A stretch of DNA of 64,000 nucleotides from assembly GCF_900120125.1 (NCBI RefSeq), contig NZ_LT635544.1, positions 263,458 through 327,457 on the forward strand, written 5' to 3'. Positions within the stretch are counted from its first letter, which is position 1. Each line of letters begins with the position of its first letter. Source of the stretch: Gemella massiliensis (GTDB taxonomy: Bacteria; Bacillota; Bacilli; Staphylococcales; Gemellaceae). Of the stretch, positions 25,245-34,192 are shown in pieces. Under the pieces are notes generated by a model, which saw nothing but the letters and a program-made list of their open reading frames with translations, did no database searches and was not told where the DNA came from. A program made the position numbers and the translations under genes.

Positions 25245-25721
25245 ATGACGAAATTAAAAGAATTAAGCGGTGAAAAAATAAAAGAAATGTCGTTAATAGA
25301 CTTATGTTACGCATATATGATAGATGAAAAAATTGAGAAATTAAATATTTATGATTTTCTTGATTATATAAAACCGTTAAGAGAAGTAGATGAAGAAGAG
25401 TTTTCAGCTCAAGCAGCATATTTTTATACTGACTTAAATTTAGATGGAAGATTTATCTGTGTAGAAGATGGAAGTTGGAAATTAAGAGATACGCTGTTAG
25501 TTGAGGATATTAAGAGTTTTGTTGAACCAAGTGTTCAAAAATTTGAAATCGAAGATGAAGAACTTGATGAAATGGTTGATGAAGATGAAGAAGATGTTCA
25601 TGACGAAGTTGACGAATTAATCGAAGAAGAAGACATAGAAGAAAATGATGAAGTCTATGACTTTGATAATGGCGGAATAGTATCTAAGTTTAATATAAAC
25701 GAAGAAGAAGACGAATTTTAA
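25245..25721 (+). CDS. rpoE: RNA polymerase delta subunit
   Basis: Firmicute-specific polymerase subunit that raises promoter selectivity and recycling. The 158-residue product has the HARE-HTH N-terminal domain (about 1-90, with FSAQAAYFYTDLNLDGRFI and WKLRDTL) and an extremely acidic, disordered tail (about 100-158, nearly half Asp/Glu). Both halves match the family. It follows argS by 20 bases and ends at the terminator at 25739. Confidence 0.95.
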   Translation: MTKLKELSGEKIKEMSLIDLCYAYMIDEKIEKLNIYDFLDYIKPLREVDEEEFSAQAAYFYTDLNLDGRFICVEDGSWKLRDTLLVEDIKSFVEPSVQKFEIEDEELDEMVDEDEEDVHDEVDELIEEEDIEENDEVYDFDNGGIVSKFNINEEEDEF

Positions 25722-25738
25722 GAATTAAACAATAAAAG

Positions 25739-25767
25739 CACCGAAAAATAAAAATTATCGGTGTTTT
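25739..25767 (+). terminator. Terminator after rpoE
   Basis: CACCGA (25739-25744) pairs with TCGGTG (25758-25763), preceded by an A-rich strand and followed by TTTT. Confidence 0.75.
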
Positions 25768-25775
25768 CATATTGA

Positions 25776-25956
25776 TTGCTAATTTATTCTAAATAGGATA
25801 TAATGGACAAAGTCAGTAAAATATAAAGTAATAATTGTAATACAGGTTTTAAGTTTTGTAAGTGAATAAAGATATTCTATTTATTTTATTTATTATCTTT
25901 AAAAGCAAGAATACGATTGATTATTGATAATAAAAAATAAAAGGAGATTGTAACTT
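25776..25956 (+). promoter_or_regulatory. Promoter and long 5' leader of the cold-shock gene
   Basis: TTGCTA (25776-25781), a 17-base spacer and TATAAT (25799-25804) are followed by an untranslated leader of about 145 bases. Cold-shock genes typically carry a long, temperature-folding leader, so this one is a good candidate thermosensor. The -35 hexamer is the same as that of rplS. Confidence 0.65.
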
Positions 25957-26157
25957 ATGAAACAAGGTACAGTAAAATGGTTCAACGAGGAAAAAGGATT
26001 CGGATTTATTTCTGTAGAGGGTGAAAAAGATGTATTCGTACACTTCTCTAGTATCCAAAAAGAAGGATTTAAAACTTTAAAAGAAGGCGAAAAAGTAGAA
26101 TTCGAAGTAGAAGAAGGAAATCGCGGACCGCAAGCAGCTAACGTAGTTGCTCTATAA
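25957..26157 (+). CDS. cspA: Cold-shock protein, CspA family
   Basis: Single-stranded nucleic-acid chaperone of 66 residues. RNP1 is KGFGFISV and RNP2 is VFVHFSSI, and the rest of the OB fold matches from [17 protein letters not shown] to [16 protein letters not shown] precedes ATG 25957. Codon use is strongly biased, as in highly expressed genes. Symbol assigned by family; the organism may have more than one copy. Confidence 0.95.
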   Translation: MKQGTVKWFNEEKGFGFISVEGEKDVFVHFSSIQKEGFKTLKEGEKVEFEVEEGNRGPQAANVVAL

Positions 26158-26170
26158 ATAATGAAAACAA

Positions 26171-26209
26171 AAAGAAAGTTCTGTTGATAATCAAAGGAAC
26201 TTTCTTTTT
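26171..26209 (+). terminator. Terminator after cspA
   Basis: AAAGAAAGTTC (26171-26181) pairs with GAACTTTCTTT (26197-26207), an 11-base perfect stem running into T residues. Confidence 0.9.
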
Positions 26210-26568
26210 ATATTAAATCTTTAAAAACAATGTAAATATAATTGAAAATATAAAAAAGTAAGTGATAATATTTAATTGATATTAATATATATAGATTAAA
26301 ATAATTATAAAATTTAACATAAGGGTTAAATAATGAATTTATAAGGTGTATTATTAGATTTATTAAAATATGTCAATATAGAAAATTTTAAAATATTTGA
26401 TATTTTTTCTTTTAAAAAAATTAAATAAAATGAATATATATTTTTTTAGTAATAAAAATATATAATTTTCATAATAAGTTTTCTTACTAAAATTTTTATT
26501 GATTTATGAGAATTTATATAATATAATGAAAGCGTAACACATAAATTATTTATTAGGAGGATATAATT
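26210..26568. other. AT-rich gap before the peptide transporter
   Basis: I see no gene or RNA here. The region is over 80 percent A/T by eye. TATAAT at about 26520 probably belongs to the transporter promoter, and AGGAGG lies just before ATG 26569. Confidence 0.4.
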
Positions 26569-27975
26569 ATGGAGAATGTTGAAAAAATGAAGCACCCCAA
26601 AGGGCTACATCTGGTTAACGTTGTAACCGTGTTACAAAACTTATATGCTTACGGTATTATAGGATTTTTAATTCTATTCTTTACTGCCAGTACAGCAGAA
26701 AACGGATTAGGATTGGATAGAGGTTTTGCTTCAGAATTATACGGTTATTATGGTGCTTTAGGTTATATGATGGCACTTGTAGGTGGTTGGTTAGCGGATA
26801 AATATTTAGGTATCCAAAAATCGATTATTTTAGGAACATTGTTCAGCTGTTTTGGATATGTAGCACTATATTTTTCCACCAGTGAACTGTGGACAGTAAT
26901 AGCCAGCTTATTATTACTTTTAATAGCAGCCGGTATAGGTAAGGGTAACATTAGTGCGTTGGTAGGTGCGTTATATGAACGTGACCAAGTAACTATGAAA
27001 GACGCCGCATACAGTATTTATTATATGGCTATTAATATAGGAAGCCTATTCGGACCGATTATCTTCGGTTTAATGACAGACAGTTGGTTTGCTAAAGTCG
27101 GAAGTGACGGCAAAGTAATCTCTTATGGTTATCGTTATGGTTTCTTAGTGGCGGCAGCATTGGCATTTGTTCAATTTTTAGTTTTTGCTTTATTTGCACC
27201 TTCTTGGTTAAAAGAAAAAGGTAAATATCCTGTAGCAAGTAAAAAAGCTAAAAAATCAGTAAATCATCCATTAACTAAAATTGATATCGATAGAATGAAA
27301 GCTATGGCTATACTATTTGTATTCTCAACATTGTTCTGGTCTGCATGGTATCAAACACAAACATCATTTGCAATTCTTACACAAAAAGCAGTAGATAGAA
27401 CAATATTCGGTTGGACAGTTCCTACACCGTGGTTAATTTCATTTAACGGATTATTATGTGCAGCATTAGCGCCTGCATTCGGTGCATTGTGGGTTAAACT
27501 AAGTAAAACTAAACACGGGGATTTGGATACCGGAACTAAAATGGGTCTAGGCATGATACTTTCAGGTATAGCATTTGGAGTTATGATTTTAGGTGTTAAC
27601 ACTATTGGTGGAAATATAGAATCAGGTGCTAAAATGAATATATCATATATTTTAATAACTTATGTGTTGTTAACTATAGGAGAATTACTACTTTCTCCAA
27701 TTGGAATGTCATTGTTTAACAAATTATCACCGGCTAAATACGCATCATTATCAATGGGTATCTGGTATATGACATTCTCATTATCAAATATTATTTCAGG
27801 ATATTTAGCAAAACTAACAGTAAAATTAAGCTTTACTCAAGTATTTACTTACATTGGTGCGATAGTATTAATATTCGGTATAGTGTTGCTTCTAATTAAA
27901 GGTCGCTTAAATGATATGATGCACATAGATAAACTTGAAGAAGAAGCAAAAGCGATAGCTCAAGAAGAAAATTAA
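26569..27975 (+). CDS. dtpT: Proton-dependent di/tripeptide transporter (POT/PTR2 family)
   Basis: Imports di- and tripeptides with protons. The 468-residue protein has about 14 membrane spans. Family motifs are clear: YYGALGYMMALVGGWLADKYLG (PTR2 signature 1 region; key residues G-G-W-x-A-D), YSIYYMAINIGSLFGP (signature 2, the FYxxINxGS pattern), and an ExxER-like start region replaced here by VTVLQNLYAYGI. The cytoplasmic loop at about 225-240 is lysine-rich. AGGAGG precedes ATG. The altered ExxER motif, normally the proton-coupling site, is worth noting. Symbol by family resemblance. Confidence 0.88.
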   Translation: MENVEKMKHPKGLHLVNVVTVLQNLYAYGIIGFLILFFTASTAENGLGLDRGFASELYGYYGALGYMMALVGGWLADKYLGIQKSIILGTLFSCFGYVALYFSTSELWTVIASLLLLLIAAGIGKGNISALVGALYERDQVTMKDAAYSIYYMAINIGSLFGPIIFGLMTDSWFAKVGSDGKVISYGYRYGFLVAAALAFVQFLVFALFAPSWLKEKGKYPVASKKAKKSVNHPLTKIDIDRMKAMAILFVFSTLFWSAWYQTQTSFAILTQKAVDRTIFGWTVPTPWLISFNGLLCAALAPAFGALWVKLSKTKHGDLDTGTKMGLGMILSGIAFGVMILGVNTIGGNIESGAKMNISYILITYVLLTIGELLLSPIGMSLFNKLSPAKYASLSMGIWYMTFSLSNIISGYLAKLTVKLSFTQVFTYIGAIVLIFGIVLLLIKGRLNDMMHIDKLEEEAKAIAQEEN

Positions 27976-28141
27976 TAAAAATTTACTTAAATAAAAAATT
28001 ATAATAGATGAAATTTGGTTTACATATTTACGATTTTTAATAAAAACAGAATTGATAATTAAAGTTTTTGAGTAAAAATGTTCCTAAATAGAAAAAATTA
28101 TGTTAAAATATCAACATATAGTATTTTATTTGGGGGAAATC

Positions 28142-28858
28142 ATGAATAAGTTTTTTAAAATCTATTTAGAATTAAGAGAAAAAATAGAAAACAGGCAATA
28201 TAGATATAACAGTCTGTTGCCAAGTGAAAACGAATTGGCGAAAGAATACGGTGTATCTAGGGAAACTATTAGAAAAGCACTTTTACTGTTACTAGAAAAT
28301 GGTTATATTCATAAAATTCAAGGGAAGGGTTCTATTGTTTTAGATATTCATAAATACAGAGTACCGGTTTCAGGGCTTATAAGTTTCAAAGAAATACAAG
28401 AACTTCAAAATACGGTTTCTACTACAAAAGTAATAGAAAACAAGGAAATAGAAGCTCCGGAATTTTTAATAAAACTCGGTCTGGCTAAAAGAGGAGAAAA
28501 ACTGATTTATTTGTTAAGACAGAGATTTATAGATGGTGAAGCTGTTATTTTAGATAAAGACTATATCAAGAAAACTTTTATAGAAAACGTTCCGACAAGA
28601 CAGGTAGAAGATTCATTGTATGACTATTTGGAAGATGAGATGGGGATTAAAATTTCATATGGTAATAAACACTTTGAAATAGAGCCGATAAATGAAGAAG
28701 ACAAGAACTATATTGATTTGAACGATAATAAGCATATTGCAGTTGTAAAGGGCGATGTATATACGGAAGGAACAGATTTTCTTCATTATACGGAAAGTCG
28801 CCACAGGGTAGACAAATTTCATTTTTCAGAGTTTGCACGTAGAACAAATAAAAAATAA
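28142..28858 (+). CDS. treR: GntR/UTRA-family repressor, TreR-like
   Basis: Ligand-responsive repressor of 238 residues. The N-terminal GntR helix-turn-helix (LPSENELAKEYGVSRETIRK, about 25-44) is followed by a UTRA effector domain with VPVSGLISFKEIQ, DKDYIKK and the C-terminal YTESRHRVDKFHFSEFARR. These last segments closely resemble the trehalose repressor TreR of Bacillus. ATG 28142 is chosen for the GGGGG six bases upstream; an in-frame ATG at 28100 has no site. No trehalose PTS or hydrolase gene is adjacent, so its targets must lie elsewhere if the assignment holds. Confidence 0.82.
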   Translation: MNKFFKIYLELREKIENRQYRYNSLLPSENELAKEYGVSRETIRKALLLLLENGYIHKIQGKGSIVLDIHKYRVPVSGLISFKEIQELQNTVSTTKVIENKEIEAPEFLIKLGLAKRGEKLIYLLRQRFIDGEAVILDKDYIKKTFIENVPTRQVEDSLYDYLEDEMGIKISYGNKHFEIEPINEEDKNYIDLNDNKHIAVVKGDVYTEGTDFLHYTESRHRVDKFHFSEFARRTNKK

Positions 28859-28866
28859 TCTTAAAG

Positions 28867-28904
28867 AGAGTATATGTTAGTAGCCGGCTAATATATACTC
28901 TTTT
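28867..28904 (+). terminator. Terminator after treR
   Basis: AGAGTATAT (28867-28875) pairs with ATATACTCT (28893-28901), with inner TTAG/CTAA pairing and a short T-run. Confidence 0.8.
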
Positions 28905-29041
28905 ACATTTCGGTAAAAAAATTTATAAAATATTTTGTTATAGTAAAAGCAAAGAAAAGAGTAGAATAAAGGTGGAAGATTAGAAAATAAAATAAAAAAT
29001 ATGTATTAAATTTTTAAGTCGGAAAATCAAAAAAATATTTA

Positions 29042-29070
29042 TTGAAAAAAAATAAAATACAAGGTATAAT
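29042..29070 (+). promoter_or_regulatory. Promoter of the nrdIEF operon
   Basis: TTGAAA (29042-29047), a 17-base spacer and TATAAT (29065-29070), about 55 bases upstream of nrdI. I do not see a clear pair of NrdR boxes. Confidence 0.7.
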
Positions 29071-29126
29071 ATTAATTAAGTTTTAAATTTCCGGGAAATA
29101 ATTTCTCAGAGTTTTGGAGGGGGACC

Positions 29127-29507
29127 ATGAAAGTAATATATTTTTCTTTAACAGGAAACTGTAAACGATTTGTTGAACGCTGTAAAATACCTGTCGAAGA
29201 TGTACTGGATTTGTGGGAAGTAGATTATGATGTAGATTTTGACTATATACTTGTCACACCGACGATTGGTTTTGGGAAAGTACCTGATGATGTTATTACG
29301 TTTTTAGAACAAAATGGTAAGCATCTGGTCGGTGTAGTTGGGAGTGGTAATAAAAATTGGGGAAATCGTTTCGCTAAGGCATCAGAAACAATTAGCGAAC
29401 AATATAATGTGCCATTGTTAATGAAAATAGAATTACATGGTAATACTAGAGATTTAATTAAATTCAAGAAAATTTATTTGGAGAGTACAAAGAATGGAAA
29501 AATTTAA
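29127..29507 (+). CDS. nrdI: NrdI flavodoxin for class Ib ribonucleotide reductase
   Basis: FMN protein that supplies the oxidant for assembling the Mn(III)2-tyrosyl radical cofactor of NrdF. The 126-residue product has the flavodoxin phosphate loop FSLTGNCKRF (about 6-15), LVTPTIGFGKVPDDV, and GVVGSGNKNWGNRF, all typical of NrdI. GGAGGGGG precedes ATG. It overlaps nrdE by 14 bases. Confidence 0.95.
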   Translation: MKVIYFSLTGNCKRFVERCKIPVEDVLDLWEVDYDVDFDYILVTPTIGFGKVPDDVITFLEQNGKHLVGVVGSGNKNWGNRFAKASETISEQYNVPLLMKIELHGNTRDLIKFKKIYLESTKNGKI

Positions 29508-31584
29508 CCATATTGAATTAAATAATGAGGTAACGAAACGTGGTGAAACAGGTTTTTTCAAATTAGAAAAAGACCAAGAAGCCATTGAGGAGTTTCTTCG
29601 TGAAGTAGATTATAAAACCGTAAAGTTTAGTTCGGAAATTAAACGATTACGTTACTTAGTGAGAGAAAATTTTTATTATAATATTTTTGATAAATATATT
29701 GAAGATGAAATATTAGAATGCTTAGAACTGGCTGCAAACTTTAAATTCAAGTTTAAAAGTTACATGGCAGCAAGTAAATTTTATAAAGATTATGCTCTAA
29801 AAACAAATGATAAAAAACAATATTTGGAAAACTTTAACCAACACGTATTTATCGTTGCAATGTATCTAGCCGATGGTGATGTAAATCTCGCTAAAGAACT
29901 AATTATTGCAATGCTTGAACAACGTCTTCAACCTGCGACACCGACATTTTTAAATTCCGGACGTAGTCGTCGTGGAGAATTAGTATCATGTTTCTTACTG
30001 GAAGTAGGCGACTCACTAAATTCTATTAATTACATTGATTCTACGGCAAAACAACTTTCAAAAATTGGAGGTGGGGTAGCTATTAATCTATCTAAACTTC
30101 GTGCACGTGGAGAAAGTATTAAAGGAATAAAAGGAGTGGCTAAGGGTGTTATACCTGTTGCTAAATCTCTTGAACAAGGTTTTGCCTATGCAGATCAGCT
30201 GGGACAACGCCCCGGTGCAGGAGCGGTTTATTTGAATATCTTTCACTATGATGTGTTGGAATTTTTGGATACTAAAAAAGTAAATGCTGATGAAGAGTTA
30301 CGTTTACCGACTATTTCAACCGGAATTATAGTGCCGTCCCTATTTTTTGAGTTGGCTAAAGATAATAAAGACTTTTATATGTTTGGGCCACATTCAATTT
30401 ATGAAGAATACGGATTGGTTCTTGATGATATTGATTTAGCAAAATATTATGATGAATTTGTAGATAATGAAAATATATTAAAACGCAAATACAACGCTCG
30501 TGATATGTTAAATTTAATTGCACAAACACAACTTCAATCAGGGTATCCGTATTTAATGTTTAAAGATAATGCAAACAAACATCATGCGTTAAAAGATATT
30601 GGACAGGTTAAAATGAGTAATCTATGTACGGAAATTTTCCAATTACAAGAAACATCAATTATTAAAGATTATGGAGAAGGAGATATTATAAAACGTGATA
30701 TTTCATGTAATCTTGCGTCATTAAATATTGTAAATGTAATGGAGAGTAAAAAAATTAAAGAATCTATTTATTCCGGCATGGATGCCTTAACGTTTGTCAG
30801 TGATTCAACCAAGATAAAAAATGCCCCCGGTGTAGTAAAAGCTAATGAAGAATTTCATTCAGTAGGTTTAGGTGCGATGAACTTAAACGGTTATTTAGCA
30901 AAAAACTTAATAGCCTATGAGAGCGAAGAGGTAAAAGATTTTGCCAATGTTTTCTTTATGATGATGAACTACTACACATTAGAACGTTCGATGCAGATTG
31001 CAAAAGCTCGCAATACAACTTTTAAAGATTTTGAAAAATCTGATTATTATAGTGGGAGTTATTTTGATAAATACGTAGAACAAGATTTCTTTCCACAGAC
31101 AGATAAGGTTAAAATCTTGTTTGAAGATATTTATATCCCAACTAAAGAAGATTGGCGTAGTTTAAAAAATAGAGTAAAAGAAAATGGCTTATATCATGCT
31201 TATAGAATGGCGATTGCACCGACACAAAGTATTTCGTATGTTCAAAACTCAACCTCAAGTGTCTTACCAATCGTTGATAAAATTGAACGTAGAACATATG
31301 GAAACGCTGAAACATTTTATCCGATGCCATACTTAAGCCCAAAAACGCAATGGTATTATAAATCGGCATTTACGATGGATCAAATGAAATTAATTGATTT
31401 AATGGCAGTAATTCAAGAACATATTGATCAAGGTATTTCTGTAATTTTATATGTAAATTCAGATATTACAACAAGAGAATTAGCTAGATATTATATCTAT
31501 GCTCATTATAAAGGACTAAAATCCCTATATTATACACGTAATAAACTTCTATCAGTAGAAGAATGTACATCATGTTCAATATAA
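29494..31584 (+). CDS. nrdE: Class Ib ribonucleotide reductase, alpha subunit
   Basis: Large catalytic subunit that reduces ribonucleoside diphosphates. The 696-residue product contains the active-site cysteine pair members in VSCFLLEVGDSL and the NLCTEI triad (Asn-Cys-Glu), and the glycine-rich IGGGVAINLS and PGAGAVYLNIFH segments. The C-terminal redox pair is ECTSCS. It lacks the ATP-cone of class Ia enzymes, as expected for NrdE. No nrdH glutaredoxin gene is present in the operon, so the reductant is encoded elsewhere. Confidence 0.97.
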   Translation: MEKFNHIELNNEVTKRGETGFFKLEKDQEAIEEFLREVDYKTVKFSSEIKRLRYLVRENFYYNIFDKYIEDEILECLELAANFKFKFKSYMAASKFYKDYALKTNDKKQYLENFNQHVFIVAMYLADGDVNLAKELIIAMLEQRLQPATPTFLNSGRSRRGELVSCFLLEVGDSLNSINYIDSTAKQLSKIGGGVAINLSKLRARGESIKGIKGVAKGVIPVAKSLEQGFAYADQLGQRPGAGAVYLNIFHYDVLEFLDTKKVNADEELRLPTISTGIIVPSLFFELAKDNKDFYMFGPHSIYEEYGLVLDDIDLAKYYDEFVDNENILKRKYNARDMLNLIAQTQLQSGYPYLMFKDNANKHHALKDIGQVKMSNLCTEIFQLQETSIIKDYGEGDIIKRDISCNLASLNIVNVMESKKIKESIYSGMDALTFVSDSTKIKNAPGVVKANEEFHSVGLGAMNLNGYLAKNLIAYESEEVKDFANVFFMMMNYYTLERSMQIAKARNTTFKDFEKSDYYSGSYFDKYVEQDFFPQTDKVKILFEDIYIPTKEDWRSLKNRVKENGLYHAYRMAIAPTQSISYVQNSTSSVLPIVDKIERRTYGNAETFYPMPYLSPKTQWYYKSAFTMDQMKLIDLMAVIQEHIDQGISVILYVNSDITTRELARYYIYAHYKGLKSLYYTRNKLLSVEECTSCSI

Positions 31585-31603
31585 TAAGAGAAAGGAATCA
31601 TAG

Positions 31604-32572
31604 ATGAAAGCAGTAAACTGGAATAAACAAGATGACTTAACATTTATGTATTGGCGACAAAATATTGCACAGTTTTGGGTTGATACGGAGTTTAAGGTAT
31701 CAAAAGATATAAAAAGTTGGAATGAAGACTTAAATGACAAAGAACGTGATACTTATAAAAAAGTATTGGCAGGACTAACCGGACTTGACACTCAACAAGG
31801 AGATATTGGAATGCCCTTAGTATCTCTTCACACCGAGGATATGCGTAAACAAGCTGTATATAGTTTTATGGGAATGATGGAGCAGATTCATGCCAAGAGC
31901 TATTCAACAATTTTTACATCCTTAATATCAAGTCAAGAAACGGATTATTTATTAGACGAATGGGTACCAAGTAATAAAGAGTTACAATTTAAAGCGAGAA
32001 TTATTGAAAAATATTATTTAAAACTTTTTAAACAAGAAGTAGAAAATTATGATTTATATATGGCACGAGTTGCTTCTGTATTTTTAGAAAGCTACATTTT
32101 TTACAGCGGGTTCTTTTATCCGTTATACTTAGCAGGGCAAGGAAAAGTAACCACATCAGGAGAAATTATCCGTAAGATTTTATTAGATGAAACTATTCAC
32201 GGTAGTTTTACCGGCTTTGATGCACAGGAGGTTTTCAAAACATTAACTCCCGAAGAACAAGAGCGTGCGAATAAAGAAATGTATAAACTATTATTAGATT
32301 TATATGAAAACGAACTGATATATACCCAAGATATTTACGGTGAAATAGGATTGTACGAAGAAGTAAAAGATTATGTTGAATACAATGCAAATCGTGCCTT
32401 GGCAAACTTAGGTTATCCGGGATATTTTGAAGATAAGGATATTAATCCTATTATTGAAAATGCGATGAATACCTCTACTAAAAATCATGATTTCTTTAGT
32501 GTAAAGGGTGATGGTTATGTAGTAAGTATGAACGTCGAATCAATAGAAGATGAAGATTTTATTTTTGACTAG
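31604..32572 (+). CDS. nrdF: Class Ib ribonucleotide reductase, beta subunit
   Basis: Ferritin-like radical-generating subunit of 322 residues. Metal ligands are visible in the helices with DTQQGDIGMP, MMEQIHAKSYS, FLESYIFYSGF and DETIHGSFTGF. The radical tyrosine should be in the MEQIHAKSYSTIF helix region. The C-terminal tail ends EDEDFIFD and docks on NrdE. It follows nrdE by 19 bases, with GAAAGGAA before ATG. Confidence 0.96.
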   Translation: MKAVNWNKQDDLTFMYWRQNIAQFWVDTEFKVSKDIKSWNEDLNDKERDTYKKVLAGLTGLDTQQGDIGMPLVSLHTEDMRKQAVYSFMGMMEQIHAKSYSTIFTSLISSQETDYLLDEWVPSNKELQFKARIIEKYYLKLFKQEVENYDLYMARVASVFLESYIFYSGFFYPLYLAGQGKVTTSGEIIRKILLDETIHGSFTGFDAQEVFKTLTPEEQERANKEMYKLLLDLYENELIYTQDIYGEIGLYEEVKDYVEYNANRALANLGYPGYFEDKDINPIIENAMNTSTKNHDFFSVKGDGYVVSMNVESIEDEDFIFD

Positions 32573-32583
32573 GAGTAAATATC

Positions 32584-33141
32584 ATGAAAATATTGTTGGT
32601 AAGACATGGTGAAACGGATTATAATAAAAACAGAAAAATTTAAGGACATAGCGATATAGAACTGAATGCTACGGGGATAGCTCAAGCAACAAAAGCTGCT
32701 GATAAAATCTTAGAATTTAATATAGACTTGGCATTTAGTAGTCCCTTAAAAAGAGCTGTAAAAACGGCAGCTCTTATGCTTGAACATTCAGGGAATAATA
32801 ACTTTATTATAGAAAAAGACAATAGATTGATAGAAAAATATTTTGGAGATTTTGAGGGAGTGACCTTTGATGAATATTTTACAGCTTTAGAAAATAATAA
32901 AGGTTTAGAAACTATAGAAACTGATGCTGAAGTATTTAAAAGAACAAATGACTTTTTTGCGTCAAAATATAATTCTCATGAAGATAAAACTATTTTGGTA
33001 GTTTGTCATGGAGCTTTGATTAGAATTTTTTTGCGAACATTAGGTCTTTACCCTAAAACAAATATACTAATAAATAATACAGCATTAAATGTAATAGATT
33101 TTGATTGGAAAAACTTTACATTGGAACAATTTAATATATAA
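32584..33141 (+). pseudogene. Broken histidine phosphatase (phosphoglycerate mutase-like), nonsense at codon 20
   Basis: ATG 32584 opens with MKILLVRHGETDYNKNRKI and meets TAA at 32641-32643. The frame then continues as GHSDIELNATGIAQATKAAD to a natural stop at 33141. The paralogue at 33229 has CAA (Gln) at the matching codon (KVQGHSD), so a single C-to-T change explains the stop. RHG and the second catalytic histidine in VVCHGALIR are retained. It follows nrdF by 11 bases. Re-initiation downstream at 32728 would lack the catalytic RHG. Confidence 0.85.
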
Positions 33142-33150
33142 TAATATATA

Positions 33151-33190
33151 AAAGCAGGACAAATAAATAATTTAATGTTCTGCTTTATTT
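33151..33190 (+). terminator. Terminator between the two phosphatase paralogues
   Basis: AAAGCAGGACA (33151-33161) pairs with TGTTCTGCTTT (33176-33186) with one G-T pair, followed by a T-rich stretch broken by an A and a G. Confidence 0.65.
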
Positions 33191-33228
33191 GTTAAAAGTA
33201 TATAATAATTAAAGAAAGTGAGAATGAT

Positions 33229-33792
33229 ATGAGAATTATTTTAGCAAGACATGGTGAAACGGACTATAATAAAGGTAAAAAGGTACAAGGGCATAGTGAC
33301 ATTCCGCTTAATAAAGAGGGGATAAAGCAAGGAAAAGAAGCGGGTAAAAAAATAGAAGGATACAAAATAGATACGGCATATAGTAGCACCTTGGGAAGAG
33401 CATTTGATACCGCACGTTATATGTTGGATAATTCAAATAGCGAAAATAATTCTAAACTTAAAGTGAACAAAGATAAACGTTTAATAGAAAAATCTTATGG
33501 AGGATACGAGGGAGTTTCTTTTAAAGAATATAGTGCGGGTCTTACAGCAGGAGAATTTCGTGGAATGGAAACAGATGCAGAAGCAGCTGATAGAGTAGAA
33601 GAATTTTTCAAAGAAAAACATAAAGAACATCAAAACGAAATTATTTTAGCGGTGTGTCATGGTGGATTAATTCGTTCATTTCTTACTGAAAAAGGTATAA
33701 AAAAAGTAGGACGAGGTACTATTATTAATACATCGGTAAGTATTTTGGATTATGACGGAGAGAATTTTACATTAATAGAGTTTAATAAATAG
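33229..33792 (+). CDS. Histidine phosphatase family protein
   Basis: Phosphatase or phosphoglycerate mutase-like enzyme of 187 residues. The catalytic RHGETDYN is at residues 7-14, the proton donor glutamate lies in LIEKSYGGYEGVSFKEY, and the second histidine is in AVCHGGLIRSF. It is shorter than true cofactor-dependent mutases, which fits a CobC/PhoE-like phosphatase. It is an intact tandem paralogue of the broken gene just upstream. The substrate is unknown. Confidence 0.88.
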   Translation: MRIILARHGETDYNKGKKVQGHSDIPLNKEGIKQGKEAGKKIEGYKIDTAYSSTLGRAFDTARYMLDNSNSENNSKLKVNKDKRLIEKSYGGYEGVSFKEYSAGLTAGEFRGMETDAEAADRVEEFFKEKHKEHQNEIILAVCHGGLIRSFLTEKGIKKVGRGTIINTSVSILDYDGENFTLIEFNK

Positions 33793-33852
33793 CAATTAAT
33801 AAGAAATTAGTTAAGGTACGGTTTTATTTTTTTAGTTAATAACCTAATTAAT

Positions 33853-33896
33853 AACACTTCGCAAATTTAATCAAATTTGAGAAGTGTTAAATTTTT
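33853..33896 (+). terminator. Terminator after the intact phosphatase
   Basis: AACACTTC (33853-33860) pairs with GAAGTGTT (33881-33888), extended by inner CAAATTT/AAATTTG pairing; a five-base T-run follows after two A residues. Confidence 0.75.
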
Positions 33897-34192
33897 GAAA
33901 ATATTCTTTTTTAAAATTAATTTTAAAGTTAAATTTTATCTTAGTTAAAACAGTTTAAACAAGGTATTGCCATAGTATATAGTGTAAAAAAATCAGGATT
34001 TAATTTACACTTAAAATAACACATAATATTATAAAACACTGATGACAGAAAAGTCATAAATATCAATCATATAAACCAATATCCTTACTATATGATATAG
34101 TATAACATAATAAAATTCATGTGTAAATTAATTCCTACTAAAAAATACACAGAAAGGAAAAATATTTAATAAATTAAGGAGGAAGAATATTT
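33897..34192. other. Gap upstream of the LPXTG adhesin
   Basis: No gene is seen. An inverted repeat AGTGTAAA (33981-33988) / TTTACACT (34004-34011) and TATAGTATAAC near 34098 may be part of the adhesin promoter region. GGAGGAAG lies just before the adhesin start. Confidence 0.4.
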
